NCBI GenBank assembly: GCA_946999025.1
Contig: CAMQBP010000050.1
Location: 1-11,114, forward strand
Direction of reading: 5' to 3'
Source of the DNA: an uncultured Prevotella sp.
GTDB lineage: Bacteria > Bacteroidota > Bacteroidia > Bacteroidales > Bacteroidaceae
Length of the DNA: 11,114 bases
Shown piece after piece: positions 1 through 6,262 of this stretch (its first letter is position 1; each line of letters opens with the position of its first letter). Below the pieces are notes generated by a model. That model was not told the origin of the DNA. It saw only the letters and a program-made list of their open reading frames with translations, and searched no databases. Position numbers and translations under genes: made by a program.

Positions 1-78
1 CTCCTCGTGTGTCATCGTACTGTATCTACGTGCCAATTCCCTTGCAATATCACGAGGTGTATTAACAGGTTCTTTCAT
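1..78 (-). CDS. 5' end of an unidentified gene (partial)
   Basis: Reading leftwards from an ATG at 78-76, the frame stays open for 26 codons to the window edge and starts MKEPVNTPRDIARELARR. The fragment is charged, probably helical, and shows no signal peptide or membrane segment, which suggests a cytoplasmic protein. It begins 45 bases after the lepA stop on the same strand, with no hairpin terminator between them, so it could be read through from lepA. No clear Shine-Dalgarno sequence precedes it, as is usual in Bacteroidota. I do not recognise the family from so short a piece; the start is likely but not certain. Confidence 0.5.
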   Translation of the reverse strand, partial: MKEPVNTPRDIARELARRYSTMTHEE

Positions 79-123
79 TTGTCTGGTATTGAAAAGTTAG
101 TAATTTTTAGTTTGCGTAAAGCA

Positions 124-1905
124 TTAATCTAGTTTCAGCACAGCAAGGAACGCTTTCTGCGGAACTTCAACATTTCCAATTTGTTTCATGCGTTTCTTTC
201 CTTTCTTTTGCTTCTCCAATAATTTTCTTTTTCTGCTCACGTCGCCACCGTAACATTTAGCGGTTACATCCTTACGAACGCATTTAACGGTTTCCCTGGC
301 GACGATTTTCCCCCCGATTGCAGCTTGAATAGCTATGTCAAACTGCTGTCTAGGTATCAAATCTTTGAGCTTTTCACACATTCTTCTACCCAAACTCACA
401 GCGTTATCTTGATGTGTCAAACTAGATAGCGCATCCACAGGCTCGCCATTGAGCAAAATGTCGAGCTTGGCCAACTTTGATGGTCGGAAGGAGTCTACGT
501 GATAATCAAACGATGCATAACCCTTTGAGATGGATTTAAGTTTATCGTAGAAATCGATGACAATTTCTCCTAACGGTATCATGAAATGCAATTCCACTCG
601 ATTTCCAGATATGAACTCTTGCTTAACCAACTCACCTCTCTTCTCCAAACAGAGCGTCATGATGGGTCCAATGTAGTTGGCATTCGTGATAATGGTAGCT
701 CGAATATAGGGTTCTTCAATATGTTCTATCAGCGTTGCTTCTGGCAAACCGGAAGGATTATGAACCTCTTTTGCATCTCCGTGTTTGTCGTAAACCATAT
801 AAGATACGTTCGGCACGGTTGTAATCACCTCCATGTTGAATTCTCTGTCCAAACGTTCTTGCACGATTTCCATATGCAAAAGTCCCAAGAATCCACATCT
901 GAAGCCAAATCCAAGTGCCACCGACGATTCAGGAGAGAACGACAACGAGGCATCATTGAGCTGAAGCTTTTCAAGAGAGGCTCTCAAGTTTTCGTAGTCA
1001 TTAGGGTCGATGGGATAAACGCCGGCAAACACCATTGGCTTCACCTCCTGAAAACCAGAGATAGCCTTTTCGCAAGGACGGTTTACATGCGTGATGGTAT
1101 CTCCCACCTTCACCTCTTTGGCATCTTTTATTCCGCTGATGATATAGCCTACTTCTCCGGTTTTCATTTCTCGCCGAGGAACCATGTTCATCTTGAGAAT
1201 GCCTATTTCATCGGCATCATATTCCATACCCGTGTTATAAAACTTTACCTTATCGCCCTGCTTGATGCATCCATTTTCTATTTTAAAATAGGCGATGATA
1301 CCACGAAAACTGTTAAAAACGGAGTCGAAAATCAATGCCTGAAGTGGAGCTTTCTCATCTCCCACTGGATGTGGCACGCGTTGCACCACAGCCTCTAAAA
1401 TACGATCAACCCCTTCTCCAGTCTTGCCAGATGCGCGAATAATATCCGATCGGTCACAACCAATCAACTCTACAATTTCATCTTCAACCTCTTCTGGCAT
1501 GGCAGAAGGCATGTCAATCTTGTTGATAACGGGGATGATTTCGAGGTCATGCTCAATGGCCATATACAGATTAGAAATGGTCTGAGCCTGCACACCTTGC
1601 GTGGCATCCACAACCAGCAAAGCACCTTCGCATGCAGCTATACTCCTACTTACCTCATAAGAAAAGTCAACGTGACCCGGAGTATCAATCAAGTTTAATA
1701 TATAGTTTTGTCCCTCATATTGATATTCCATTTGGATAGCGTGGCTCTTAATGGTAATGCCACGTTCTTTTTCCAAATCCATGCTATCAAGCATTTGTCC
1801 ACTAGTCACTTGAATCGTTTTTGTGTATTCCAATAGTCTATCTGCCAACGTTGATTTTCCGTGATCAATATGGGCAATGATGCAAAAGTTTCTTATTTGA
1901 TCCAT
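124..1905 (-). CDS. lepA: Elongation factor 4 (LepA), translational GTPase
   Basis: LepA is a ribosome-associated GTPase that can back-translocate stalled or mistranslocated ribosomes and has been linked to initiation and 30S assembly. The 593 residues match the usual length of about 600. The GTPase signatures are in order: AHIDHGKST (11-19), RGIT (48-51), DTPGH (74-78, with the catalytic histidine), NKID (128-131) and SGKTG (159-163). A beta-barrel domain II follows from about 185, then EF-G-like domains III and V, and finally the LepA-specific C-terminal domain ending in a basic stretch (GGDVSRKRKLLEKQKKGKKR) and KLD. The EF-G domain IV is absent, as expected for LepA. The start is the first ATG, with a GGAAA about ten bases upstream as a weak ribosome site. 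A promoter about 155 bases upstream would give a long leader. Nothing looks truncated or odd; identification is very secure. Confidence 0.98.
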   Translation of the reverse strand: MDQIRNFCIIAHIDHGKSTLADRLLEYTKTIQVTSGQMLDSMDLEKERGITIKSHAIQMEYQYEGQNYILNLIDTPGHVDFSYEVSRSIAACEGALLVVDATQGVQAQTISNLYMAIEHDLEIIPVINKIDMPSAMPEEVEDEIVELIGCDRSDIIRASGKTGEGVDRILEAVVQRVPHPVGDEKAPLQALIFDSVFNSFRGIIAYFKIENGCIKQGDKVKFYNTGMEYDADEIGILKMNMVPRREMKTGEVGYIISGIKDAKEVKVGDTITHVNRPCEKAISGFQEVKPMVFAGVYPIDPNDYENLRASLEKLQLNDASLSFSPESSVALGFGFRCGFLGLLHMEIVQERLDREFNMEVITTVPNVSYMVYDKHGDAKEVHNPSGLPEATLIEHIEEPYIRATIITNANYIGPIMTLCLEKRGELVKQEFISGNRVELHFMIPLGEIVIDFYDKLKSISKGYASFDYHVDSFRPSKLAKLDILLNGEPVDALSSLTHQDNAVSLGRRMCEKLKDLIPRQQFDIAIQAAIGGKIVARETVKCVRKDVTAKCYGGDVSRKRKLLEKQKKGKKRMKQIGNVEVPQKAFLAVLKLD

Positions 1906-2060
1906 CAGATATTTCCGTTATCATATCAAAGATTGTACTAACTCTACCAAGGACGTTCAATCATTATTTTAAAAGAGTTAAAACAATCCTTTTGTTAGAA
2001 AAAAAGCACCTTGAATTTCATTATGTTCGTCAAACTGATTCAAAGGCCTCCAATCTTATG

Positions 2061-2090
2061 CAAAGATAACTATTTAAAACCATATATCAA
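2061..2090 (-). promoter_or_regulatory. Putative lepA promoter (Bacteroidota type)
   Basis: On the minus strand, TATCTTTG (2068 down to 2061) exactly fits the TAnnTTTG -7 box used by the Bacteroidota primary sigma factor. A TTG (2090-2088) lies 19 bases upstream, near the expected -33 spacing. Transcription would start around 2055, leaving a lepA leader of about 150 bases. The motif match is seen directly; promoter activity is inferred. Confidence 0.6.
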
Positions 2091-2122
2091 CGAACGAAAT
2101 GATAAAATTAGTAAAAACTTTG

Positions 2123-2130
2123 TATCTTTG
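2123..2130 (+). promoter_or_regulatory. Putative -7 box for the lipoprotein gene
   Basis: TATCTTTG fits the Bacteroidota TAnnTTTG consensus. No good TTTG stands at the -33 position, so the promoter may be weak or need an activator. It lies 89 bases before the lipoprotein ATG and 54 bases from the opposing lepA -7 box. Confidence 0.5.
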
Positions 2131-2219
2131 CAGTGGATAGAATTCGTCCAAACAAAATAGAAAAAATCGCTTTTCACTCGGCACAAACGAGCTTTGAAAT
2201 ACTTATAATGTAAGAAAAC

Positions 2220-2624
2220 ATGAACAAATTATTCATCGCTATTTTATTGATTCCCATGCTGTCTTCATGTCATGAGAATCTGGAAGAAAGATCCGCAAGA
2301 GAGGCAAAGGAATATACGGATAAATACTGCCCTACACCAGTGGTTAACGGTACGAGGACGGACAGTGTGACCTTTCAAAAAGATACTAAGACTTACACTT
2401 ACCACTGTTCATTTGTAGGTGAACTTGACAATGCGCAAATTGTAGCACAGAACAGACACAAAATACACCAACTCATGGTGAAGGAGATTAAGGACAATAC
2501 AAGTATCAAGAAACTAAAAGAAGCAAAATATAATTTCGCCTACATTGTTCATTCTGACAAAGACCCGCAGAAAATATTGTATCAGCAAACAATCAGCGTT
2601 GCCGACTATCAAGGTACTTATTGA
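2220..2624 (+). CDS. Small putative lipoprotein, function unknown
   Basis: The 134-residue protein starts with a short lipoprotein signal: MNK, a hydrophobic core (LFIAILLIPM), then the lipobox LSSC with Cys17 as the lipidated residue. The mature part is about 118 residues, hydrophilic, and has two cysteines (37 in YCPTP, 63 in YHCSF) that could form a disulfide in the periplasm. A helical, lysine-rich middle (about 75-105) is followed by beta-like segments (YNFAYIVHS, QQTISVADY). The residue after the acylated cysteine is His, followed by Glu-Asn; this acidic, polar start leaves surface export possible. The overall pattern (CP motif, TDSVTF, late aromatic strands) resembles small conserved Bacteroidota lipoproteins of unknown role, but I cannot name the family. 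It is a single gene with its own promoter, facing away from lepA and converging on yebC. Seven Gs follow the TGA stop immediately. Confidence 0.8.
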   Translation: MNKLFIAILLIPMLSSCHENLEERSAREAKEYTDKYCPTPVVNGTRTDSVTFQKDTKTYTYHCSFVGELDNAQIVAQNRHKIHQLMVKEIKDNTSIKKLKEAKYNFAYIVHSDKDPQKILYQQTISVADYQGTY

Positions 2625-2652
2625 GGGGGGGCTTGTTAGAATCTTTCAAGCA

Positions 2653-2682
2653 TTAGACGATACACATTATAGTGTAATCTAA
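2653..2682. other. Imperfect inverted repeat after the lipoprotein gene
   Basis: TTAGA (2653-2657) and TACAC (2661-2665) pair with GTGTA (2672-2676) and TCTAA (2678-2682) around the loop ATTATA, with a small internal asymmetry. A second small stem, GCTTG (2631-2635) with CAAGC (2647-2651), lies just before it. Neither is followed by a T run on the plus strand, so a role in ending the lipoprotein transcript or protecting its 3' end is only possible. Confidence 0.3.
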
Positions 2683-2713
2683 AAAGAGAATGCATCGAAT
2701 TTGATGCACTCTC
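2681..2713 (-). terminator. Intrinsic terminator of yebC
   Basis: An 11-base stem (2686-2696 with 2703-2713) closes a six-base loop. On the minus strand its one imperfect position is a G-U wobble, whereas on the plus strand it is an A-C mismatch, and five Ts (complement of 2681-2685) follow directly in the minus direction. The hairpin starts about 18 bases after the yebC stop. It therefore works best for yebC; weaker action on the converging lipoprotein transcript is possible. Confidence 0.8.
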
Positions 2714-2731
2714 CTCTATAACATGTTCCTG

Positions 2732-3457
2732 CTATTCAGGTTTCATATTGGTGTAAACAGTTTGCACATCGTCAAACTCTTCAAGCCGCTCTACCATCTT
2801 ATCAATTGTTTCACGCTCTTCGGGAGTAACGTCTTTCAAATCGTTCGGGATGTACGTAAACTCAGCACCAGTCACTTCAAAACCGTCCGTTTCCAGATGC
2901 TTTTGAATTTCACCGAAGCTCGTGGGGGCACCATAGATGGTTATTTCGTTTTCTTCCTCATCTTCATCATATTCATCTTCCACACCATAATCTATGAGGT
3001 CGAGAATCAGTTCGTCCATGTCCAAGCCATCTTGCTTCTTAAAAGTGAATACGGCTTTATGGTCAAAGAGGAATGCCAGTGAACCGCTTGTTCCCAAGTT
3101 GCCATTGAACTTATTGAATACAGACCGCACATCCCCAACGGTTCGGGTAGTATTGTCCGTCAAAGTGTCTACCAAGATAGCCACTCCATGAGGACCATAC
3201 CCTTCGTATGTGACCGATTTGTAGTCACTTTGATCTTTCCCCATCGCATTCTTAATGGCGCGATCTACATTGTCTTTCGGCATGTTTTCGCGCTTGGCGT
3301 TTGCTATGAGGGCGCGCAAAGCGGGATTGTTTTCAGGATCAGGTCCTCCAGCTTTTACTGCAATTGCAATTTGTTTACCTATCTTCGTGAATGTACGAGC
3401 CATGTGGCCCCATCTTTTCAGTTTCGTTGCTTTACGATACTCAAATGCTCTTCCCAT
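2732..3457 (-). CDS. yebC: YebC/PmpR family protein (TACO1 type)
   Basis: Members of this family were first described as DNA-binding regulators (PmpR). Later work on YebC proteins and mitochondrial TACO1 links the family to the ribosome and to translation of proline-rich stretches. Which role applies here cannot be told from sequence. The 241 residues fit the family length. Conserved blocks are visible: NPALR (44-48), the NMPKDNVDRAI segment (58-68), YEGYGPHGVAILVD (84-97), the TDN-RT-VR block (100-111), LGTSGSLAF (121-129) and the closing LEEFDDVQTVYTN (225-237). The N-terminus MGRAFEYRK is the Bacteroidota form. An unusually acidic stretch, EDEYDEDEEENE (160-171), sits in the second alpha/beta domain. 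The gene follows pheT on the same strand after 120 bases that contain two hairpins, and ends at its own terminator. The start is the only good ATG and lacks a Shine-Dalgarno sequence. Confidence 0.95.
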   Translation of the reverse strand: MGRAFEYRKATKLKRWGHMARTFTKIGKQIAIAVKAGGPDPENNPALRALIANAKRENMPKDNVDRAIKNAMGKDQSDYKSVTYEGYGPHGVAILVDTLTDNTTRTVGDVRSVFNKFNGNLGTSGSLAFLFDHKAVFTFKKQDGLDMDELILDLIDYGVEDEYDEDEEENEITIYGAPTSFGEIQKHLETDGFEVTGAEFTYIPNDLKDVTPEERETIDKMVERLEEFDDVQTVYTNMKPE

Positions 3458-3476
3458 TAGAATAAAAATATTTAAT

Positions 3477-3521
3477 CCTCTTCACTGAAGAGGTTTAGGA
3501 CGAAAAACTTTCGTTCCTAAA
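3477..3521 (-). promoter_or_regulatory. Two abutting hairpins between pheT and yebC
   Basis: Hairpin one pairs 3494-3505 with 3509-3521: 12 base pairs, one bulged base at 3514 and a three-base loop. Hairpin two directly adjoins it, pairing CCTCTTC (3477-3483) with GAAGAGG (3487-3493) around ACT. Read on the minus strand they end 19 bases before the yebC ATG. The downstream bases are ATTAAATATTTTTATT, so the T run starts late, making this a poor classical terminator. It could end or stabilise the pheT message, or act as a structured leader of yebC. The structures are clear; the role is inference. Confidence 0.5.
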
Positions 3522-3558
3522 TGTTGATTATTAAATGAAATATGAAAGTTTATATTCA

Positions 3559-3566
3559 CAAAAGTA
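3559..3566 (-). promoter_or_regulatory. Possible -7 box for yebC
   Basis: On the minus strand TACTTTTG fits TAnnTTTG and lies just downstream of the pheT stop. No TTTG is found at the -33 distance, which would lie in the end of pheT. If used, it gives a yebC leader of about 95 bases that contains both hairpins at 3477-3521. Confidence 0.35.
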
Positions 3567-3577
3567 TGGCAACCGAA

Positions 3578-6040
3578 TCATCGAAGTTCGGCGCCAAGTT
3601 TTTCTGTGAGATTCTTAATAAGTTTCTGCATGATTCCGTCAATCTGCTTGTCATTCAATGTTCTTTGCTCATCTTGCAGGATAAAATTGACGGCATAACT
3701 CTTTTTGCCTTCCGGCAGGTTCTTTCCTTCGTAAACATCAAAGAGCTCAACGCGCTTGAGTAACTTCTTTTCTGTCTGAAAGGCTATCTTTTCTATTTGT
3801 CCAAATTCAACCTGCTTATCTATCAGAAGTGCCAAATCGCGGCTGACAGCAGGATACTTAGACAACTCTTTGTACTCAACCTTATTCTTACGAGTTAATT
3901 TCATGAGTGCCGTCCAATTGATTTCAGCGAAAAAAACTTCACCAGCTACATCAACCTGCTTCAGCAACTTTTTACAAACAACGCCCAATTCTGCGATGGT
4001 TTTTCCTCCTCGATTCTTGATGGTCAAACCATGAGAGAAGATGTTGTTGTCACTTTTTTCTGTTACCAGCATGCCAGAAGGCACGCCTAACCGGGCAAAA
4101 ATATTTTGAACATAGGCATTCAATTCATCAAATGAACTGGGCTCATCTGCATGTGCCCAACTTCCTTCCACGCGTTTCCCGGTAACCCACAGCCCTAAAT
4201 GATTAGCTTGTTGATAGGCCTTGATTGGATCTTCTTCATTCTCCCGCTCTGCTATGTATTGATAACAGTTGCCAAACTCAAAGAAGCGTAGATTTGCTTG
4301 CTTACGGTTCACATTGCGCATGATGCTTTCAAGTCCTCCAAACAACAGCGTCTGGCGCATCACGCCCAAGTCTGTACTCAAAGGATTCATAATCTTCACC
4401 GTTGACTCCTCTGGGTAACGGTTCAAATCATGATAATAAGACGTCTTCGTAAGCGAATTGTTCAGAATTTCATGAAAACCACATCCAACCAGCTGTTCAC
4501 CAACCAAGTTTTCCAAATGGGCAGCTCTATCCTCATCACCCTGTATGGTCAACGAACTCTTGAGTTGCGTTGGAATTTCAACGTTGTTATAACCATAAAT
4601 ACGCAGTATATCCTCTACAACATCACAGGGGCGCTTAACGTCAACGCGGTATGCGGGGACAGACAATTCAAGACCTTCTTGATTCTCGCTCTTGATTTCC
4701 ATTTCCAGGCTTTCCAAGATGCTCTTCATCACTTCAGGCTCTATCTCTTTACCAATGAGATCGTTCACATAATCGTATGAAAGTGACACATGGGCGTTTT
4801 CAATAGGCGTAGGATACACATCTTTAATCTGCATGCTGACCTTACCACCTGTCAACTGCTGGCACAAAATCGCAGCTTGTTTCAGTGCGTATATCGTCCC
4901 ATTAGGATCGATGCCTCGCTCAAAGCGATAGCTTGCATCCGTACTCAAACCATGGCGACGTGCGCTCTTGCGTATCCAGGTAGGATGGAAATAGGCACTC
5001 TCCAAAACAACATTGCGTGTTGTTTCATAGGTTCCACTCCCCTTTCCGCCGAAGATTCCAGCAATACACATCGGTTGTTCTGCATTACAAATGCTTAAAT
5101 CATGTTCACCCAAAGTATGCTCTTCACCGTCAAGGGTCACAAACTTGGTTCCCTCCGGCTGCGTTCTCACCACGATTTGATGACCTTCAACCATGTCGGC
5201 ATCAAAGCAATGCATGGGCTGTCCGTAAGCCATCATCACGTAATTTGTGATGTCAACGATGTTATTGACGGGTCGCAAGCCGATGACTCTCAGCTTATTC
5301 TGCAACCACTCCGGACTTTCTTTTACTTCACAACCCGTGAGTGAGAGACAGGCATAACGCTTGCAGGCCTCTGTATTTTCAATCTTGACATCAATGGGCA
5401 AGTCTTCATTATCTACCTTAAATTCATCACAAGACGGACGATGCAGACTGGTTTGATACCCATTTTGCTTCAACCATGCATACAAATCACGAGCTACACC
5501 GTAATGAGATAAAGCATCAGACCGATTGGCTGTGATGTCTATTTCGATGATCCAATCGCTCTCAAGGTTATAATATTCTGCAGCAGGCTGACCAACTGGG
5601 GCATCTTCCGGCAGCACAATGATACCCTCATGTGACGTTCCGACACCAATTTCGTCCTCGGCACAAATCATTCCAAAAGAATCTACGCCGCGTAATTTGC
5701 TTTTCTTGATGGTAAACGAATCATCACCATCATATAAAACACAGCCAAGATCCGCTACGATAACTTTTTGTCCAGCTGCCACATTGTGGGCGCCGCATAC
5801 AATCTGCTGAGGCTCGCCCTTACCTAAGTCTACTGTCGTGACATGGAGGTGGTCTGAGTTGGGATGCATTTCACAGGTAAGTACCTGTCCGACATAAAGT
5901 CCTTTCAGTCCACCCTTAATTGTTTGAACTTCTTCCAAGGCATCGACTTCAAGCCCTGTAGAAGTTAAGGCCTGCTCAACTTCCTGCGGAGTCAAGTCGA
6001 AATCGACATATTCTTTAAGCCATTTATATGAAATATTCAT
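3578..6040 (-). CDS. pheT: Phenylalanine--tRNA ligase beta subunit
   Basis: This is the beta chain of the cytoplasmic alpha2-beta2 enzyme that charges tRNA-Phe with phenylalanine using ATP; the catalytic site is in the alpha chain (PheS), which is not in this window. At 820 residues it is full length for the bacterial type. Visible domains in order: the N-terminal helix region (MNISYKWLKEYVDF), an OB-fold tRNA-binding domain (about 44-150, with HPNSDHLHV and VCGAHNV), the B3/B4 editing region (about 215-380, with NRSDALSHYGVARD before it and RFERGIDP near its end), the B5 domain (about 410-485, with DVVEDILRIYGY), a catalytic-like core (about 500-710), and the FDX-ACB anticodon-binding domain (about 726-820, starting YKELSKYPAVSRDLALL). 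The first ATG is used. A good promoter about 38 bases upstream suggests an independent transcript; pheS and pheT being unlinked is common in this phylum. Confidence 0.98.
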   Translation of the reverse strand: MNISYKWLKEYVDFDLTPQEVEQALTSTGLEVDALEEVQTIKGGLKGLYVGQVLTCEMHPNSDHLHVTTVDLGKGEPQQIVCGAHNVAAGQKVIVADLGCVLYDGDDSFTIKKSKLRGVDSFGMICAEDEIGVGTSHEGIIVLPEDAPVGQPAAEYYNLESDWIIEIDITANRSDALSHYGVARDLYAWLKQNGYQTSLHRPSCDEFKVDNEDLPIDVKIENTEACKRYACLSLTGCEVKESPEWLQNKLRVIGLRPVNNIVDITNYVMMAYGQPMHCFDADMVEGHQIVVRTQPEGTKFVTLDGEEHTLGEHDLSICNAEQPMCIAGIFGGKGSGTYETTRNVVLESAYFHPTWIRKSARRHGLSTDASYRFERGIDPNGTIYALKQAAILCQQLTGGKVSMQIKDVYPTPIENAHVSLSYDYVNDLIGKEIEPEVMKSILESLEMEIKSENQEGLELSVPAYRVDVKRPCDVVEDILRIYGYNNVEIPTQLKSSLTIQGDEDRAAHLENLVGEQLVGCGFHEILNNSLTKTSYYHDLNRYPEESTVKIMNPLSTDLGVMRQTLLFGGLESIMRNVNRKQANLRFFEFGNCYQYIAERENEEDPIKAYQQANHLGLWVTGKRVEGSWAHADEPSSFDELNAYVQNIFARLGVPSGMLVTEKSDNNIFSHGLTIKNRGGKTIAELGVVCKKLLKQVDVAGEVFFAEINWTALMKLTRKNKVEYKELSKYPAVSRDLALLIDKQVEFGQIEKIAFQTEKKLLKRVELFDVYEGKNLPEGKKSYAVNFILQDEQRTLNDKQIDGIMQKLIKNLTEKLGAELR

Positions 6041-6077
6041 TAGATAGATGAATTTTAAATGTATTCGTAAAGCATTG

Positions 6078-6109
6078 CAAAAGTACTAAAAAAACAACAC
6101 CCTTACAAA
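6078..6109 (-). promoter_or_regulatory. Putative pheT promoter
   Basis: On the minus strand TTTG (6109-6106) is followed after 20 bases by TACTTTTG (6085-6078), matching both the -33 and the TAnnTTTG -7 elements of Bacteroidota. The predicted start near 6072 gives a leader of about 30 bases. That is too short for the classical leader-peptide attenuator seen in enterobacterial pheST. Confidence 0.65.
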
Positions 6110-6206
6110 TGTTTATCCAAAAATGCTTGTCACAAGACCTATCTGGAGGAAAAGATAGCACATCGATGCACATGAAAATGCTTGAACCGTTTGACAGAAT
6201 ATGCCA

Positions 6207-6240
6207 AAGAGGGCATGCCAAAATCATGACATACCCTCTT
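6207..6240 (-). terminator. Terminator hairpin of the glycogen operon
   Basis: Bases 6207-6220 and 6227-6240 form a 14-base-pair stem with a six-base loop when read on the minus strand, where two positions are G-U wobbles. On the plus strand these two would be A-C mismatches, so the structure is built for leftward transcripts. It begins about 22 bases after the phosphorylase stop. The following T run is short (only three Ts), so termination may be incomplete or the hairpin may mainly protect the 3' end. Confidence 0.7.
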
Positions 6241-6262
6241 GTACATGCTTATTCGCACCTAA

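Larger units (their letters stand above)
1906..2219. other. Divergent intergenic region between lepA and the lipoprotein gene
   Basis: This 314-base AT-rich stretch holds back-to-back promoters: a minus-strand one near 2061-2090 facing lepA and a plus-strand -7 box at 2123-2130 facing the lipoprotein gene. Between the lepA promoter and its ATG lies about 150 bases of untranslated leader. Within it are only weak inverted repeats, TAACTCT (1939-1945) with AGAGTTA (1974-1980), and AACAA (1982-1986) with TTGTT (1992-1996). No convincing gene or known riboswitch is visible. Confidence 0.6.

Noticed and set aside
586..1398. 270-codon plus-strand open frame
   Set aside because: It lies fully inside lepA on the opposite strand. 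Its product is rich in His, Phe and Arg with no domain pattern, as expected for the complement of a conserved gene.
1944..1964. Six-codon upstream frame (MIERPW) in the lepA leader
   Set aside because: There is no ribosome site, no regulatory codon run and no partnered hairpins; a frame this short is expected by chance.
2625..2631. Run of seven Gs as a possible phase-variation tract
   Set aside because: It begins immediately after the stop codon of the lipoprotein gene, so slippage would not change the protein, and it is not placed between promoter elements.
6041..6077. Possible phenylalanine leader-peptide attenuator for pheT
   Set aside because: The predicted leader is only about 30 bases and contains no Phe codon run or terminator hairpin.
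6024..6227. 67-codon minus-strand frame before pheT
   Set aside because: It overlaps the pheT start, the pheT promoter and part of the terminator hairpin, shows no family features, and is not preceded by a promoter box.
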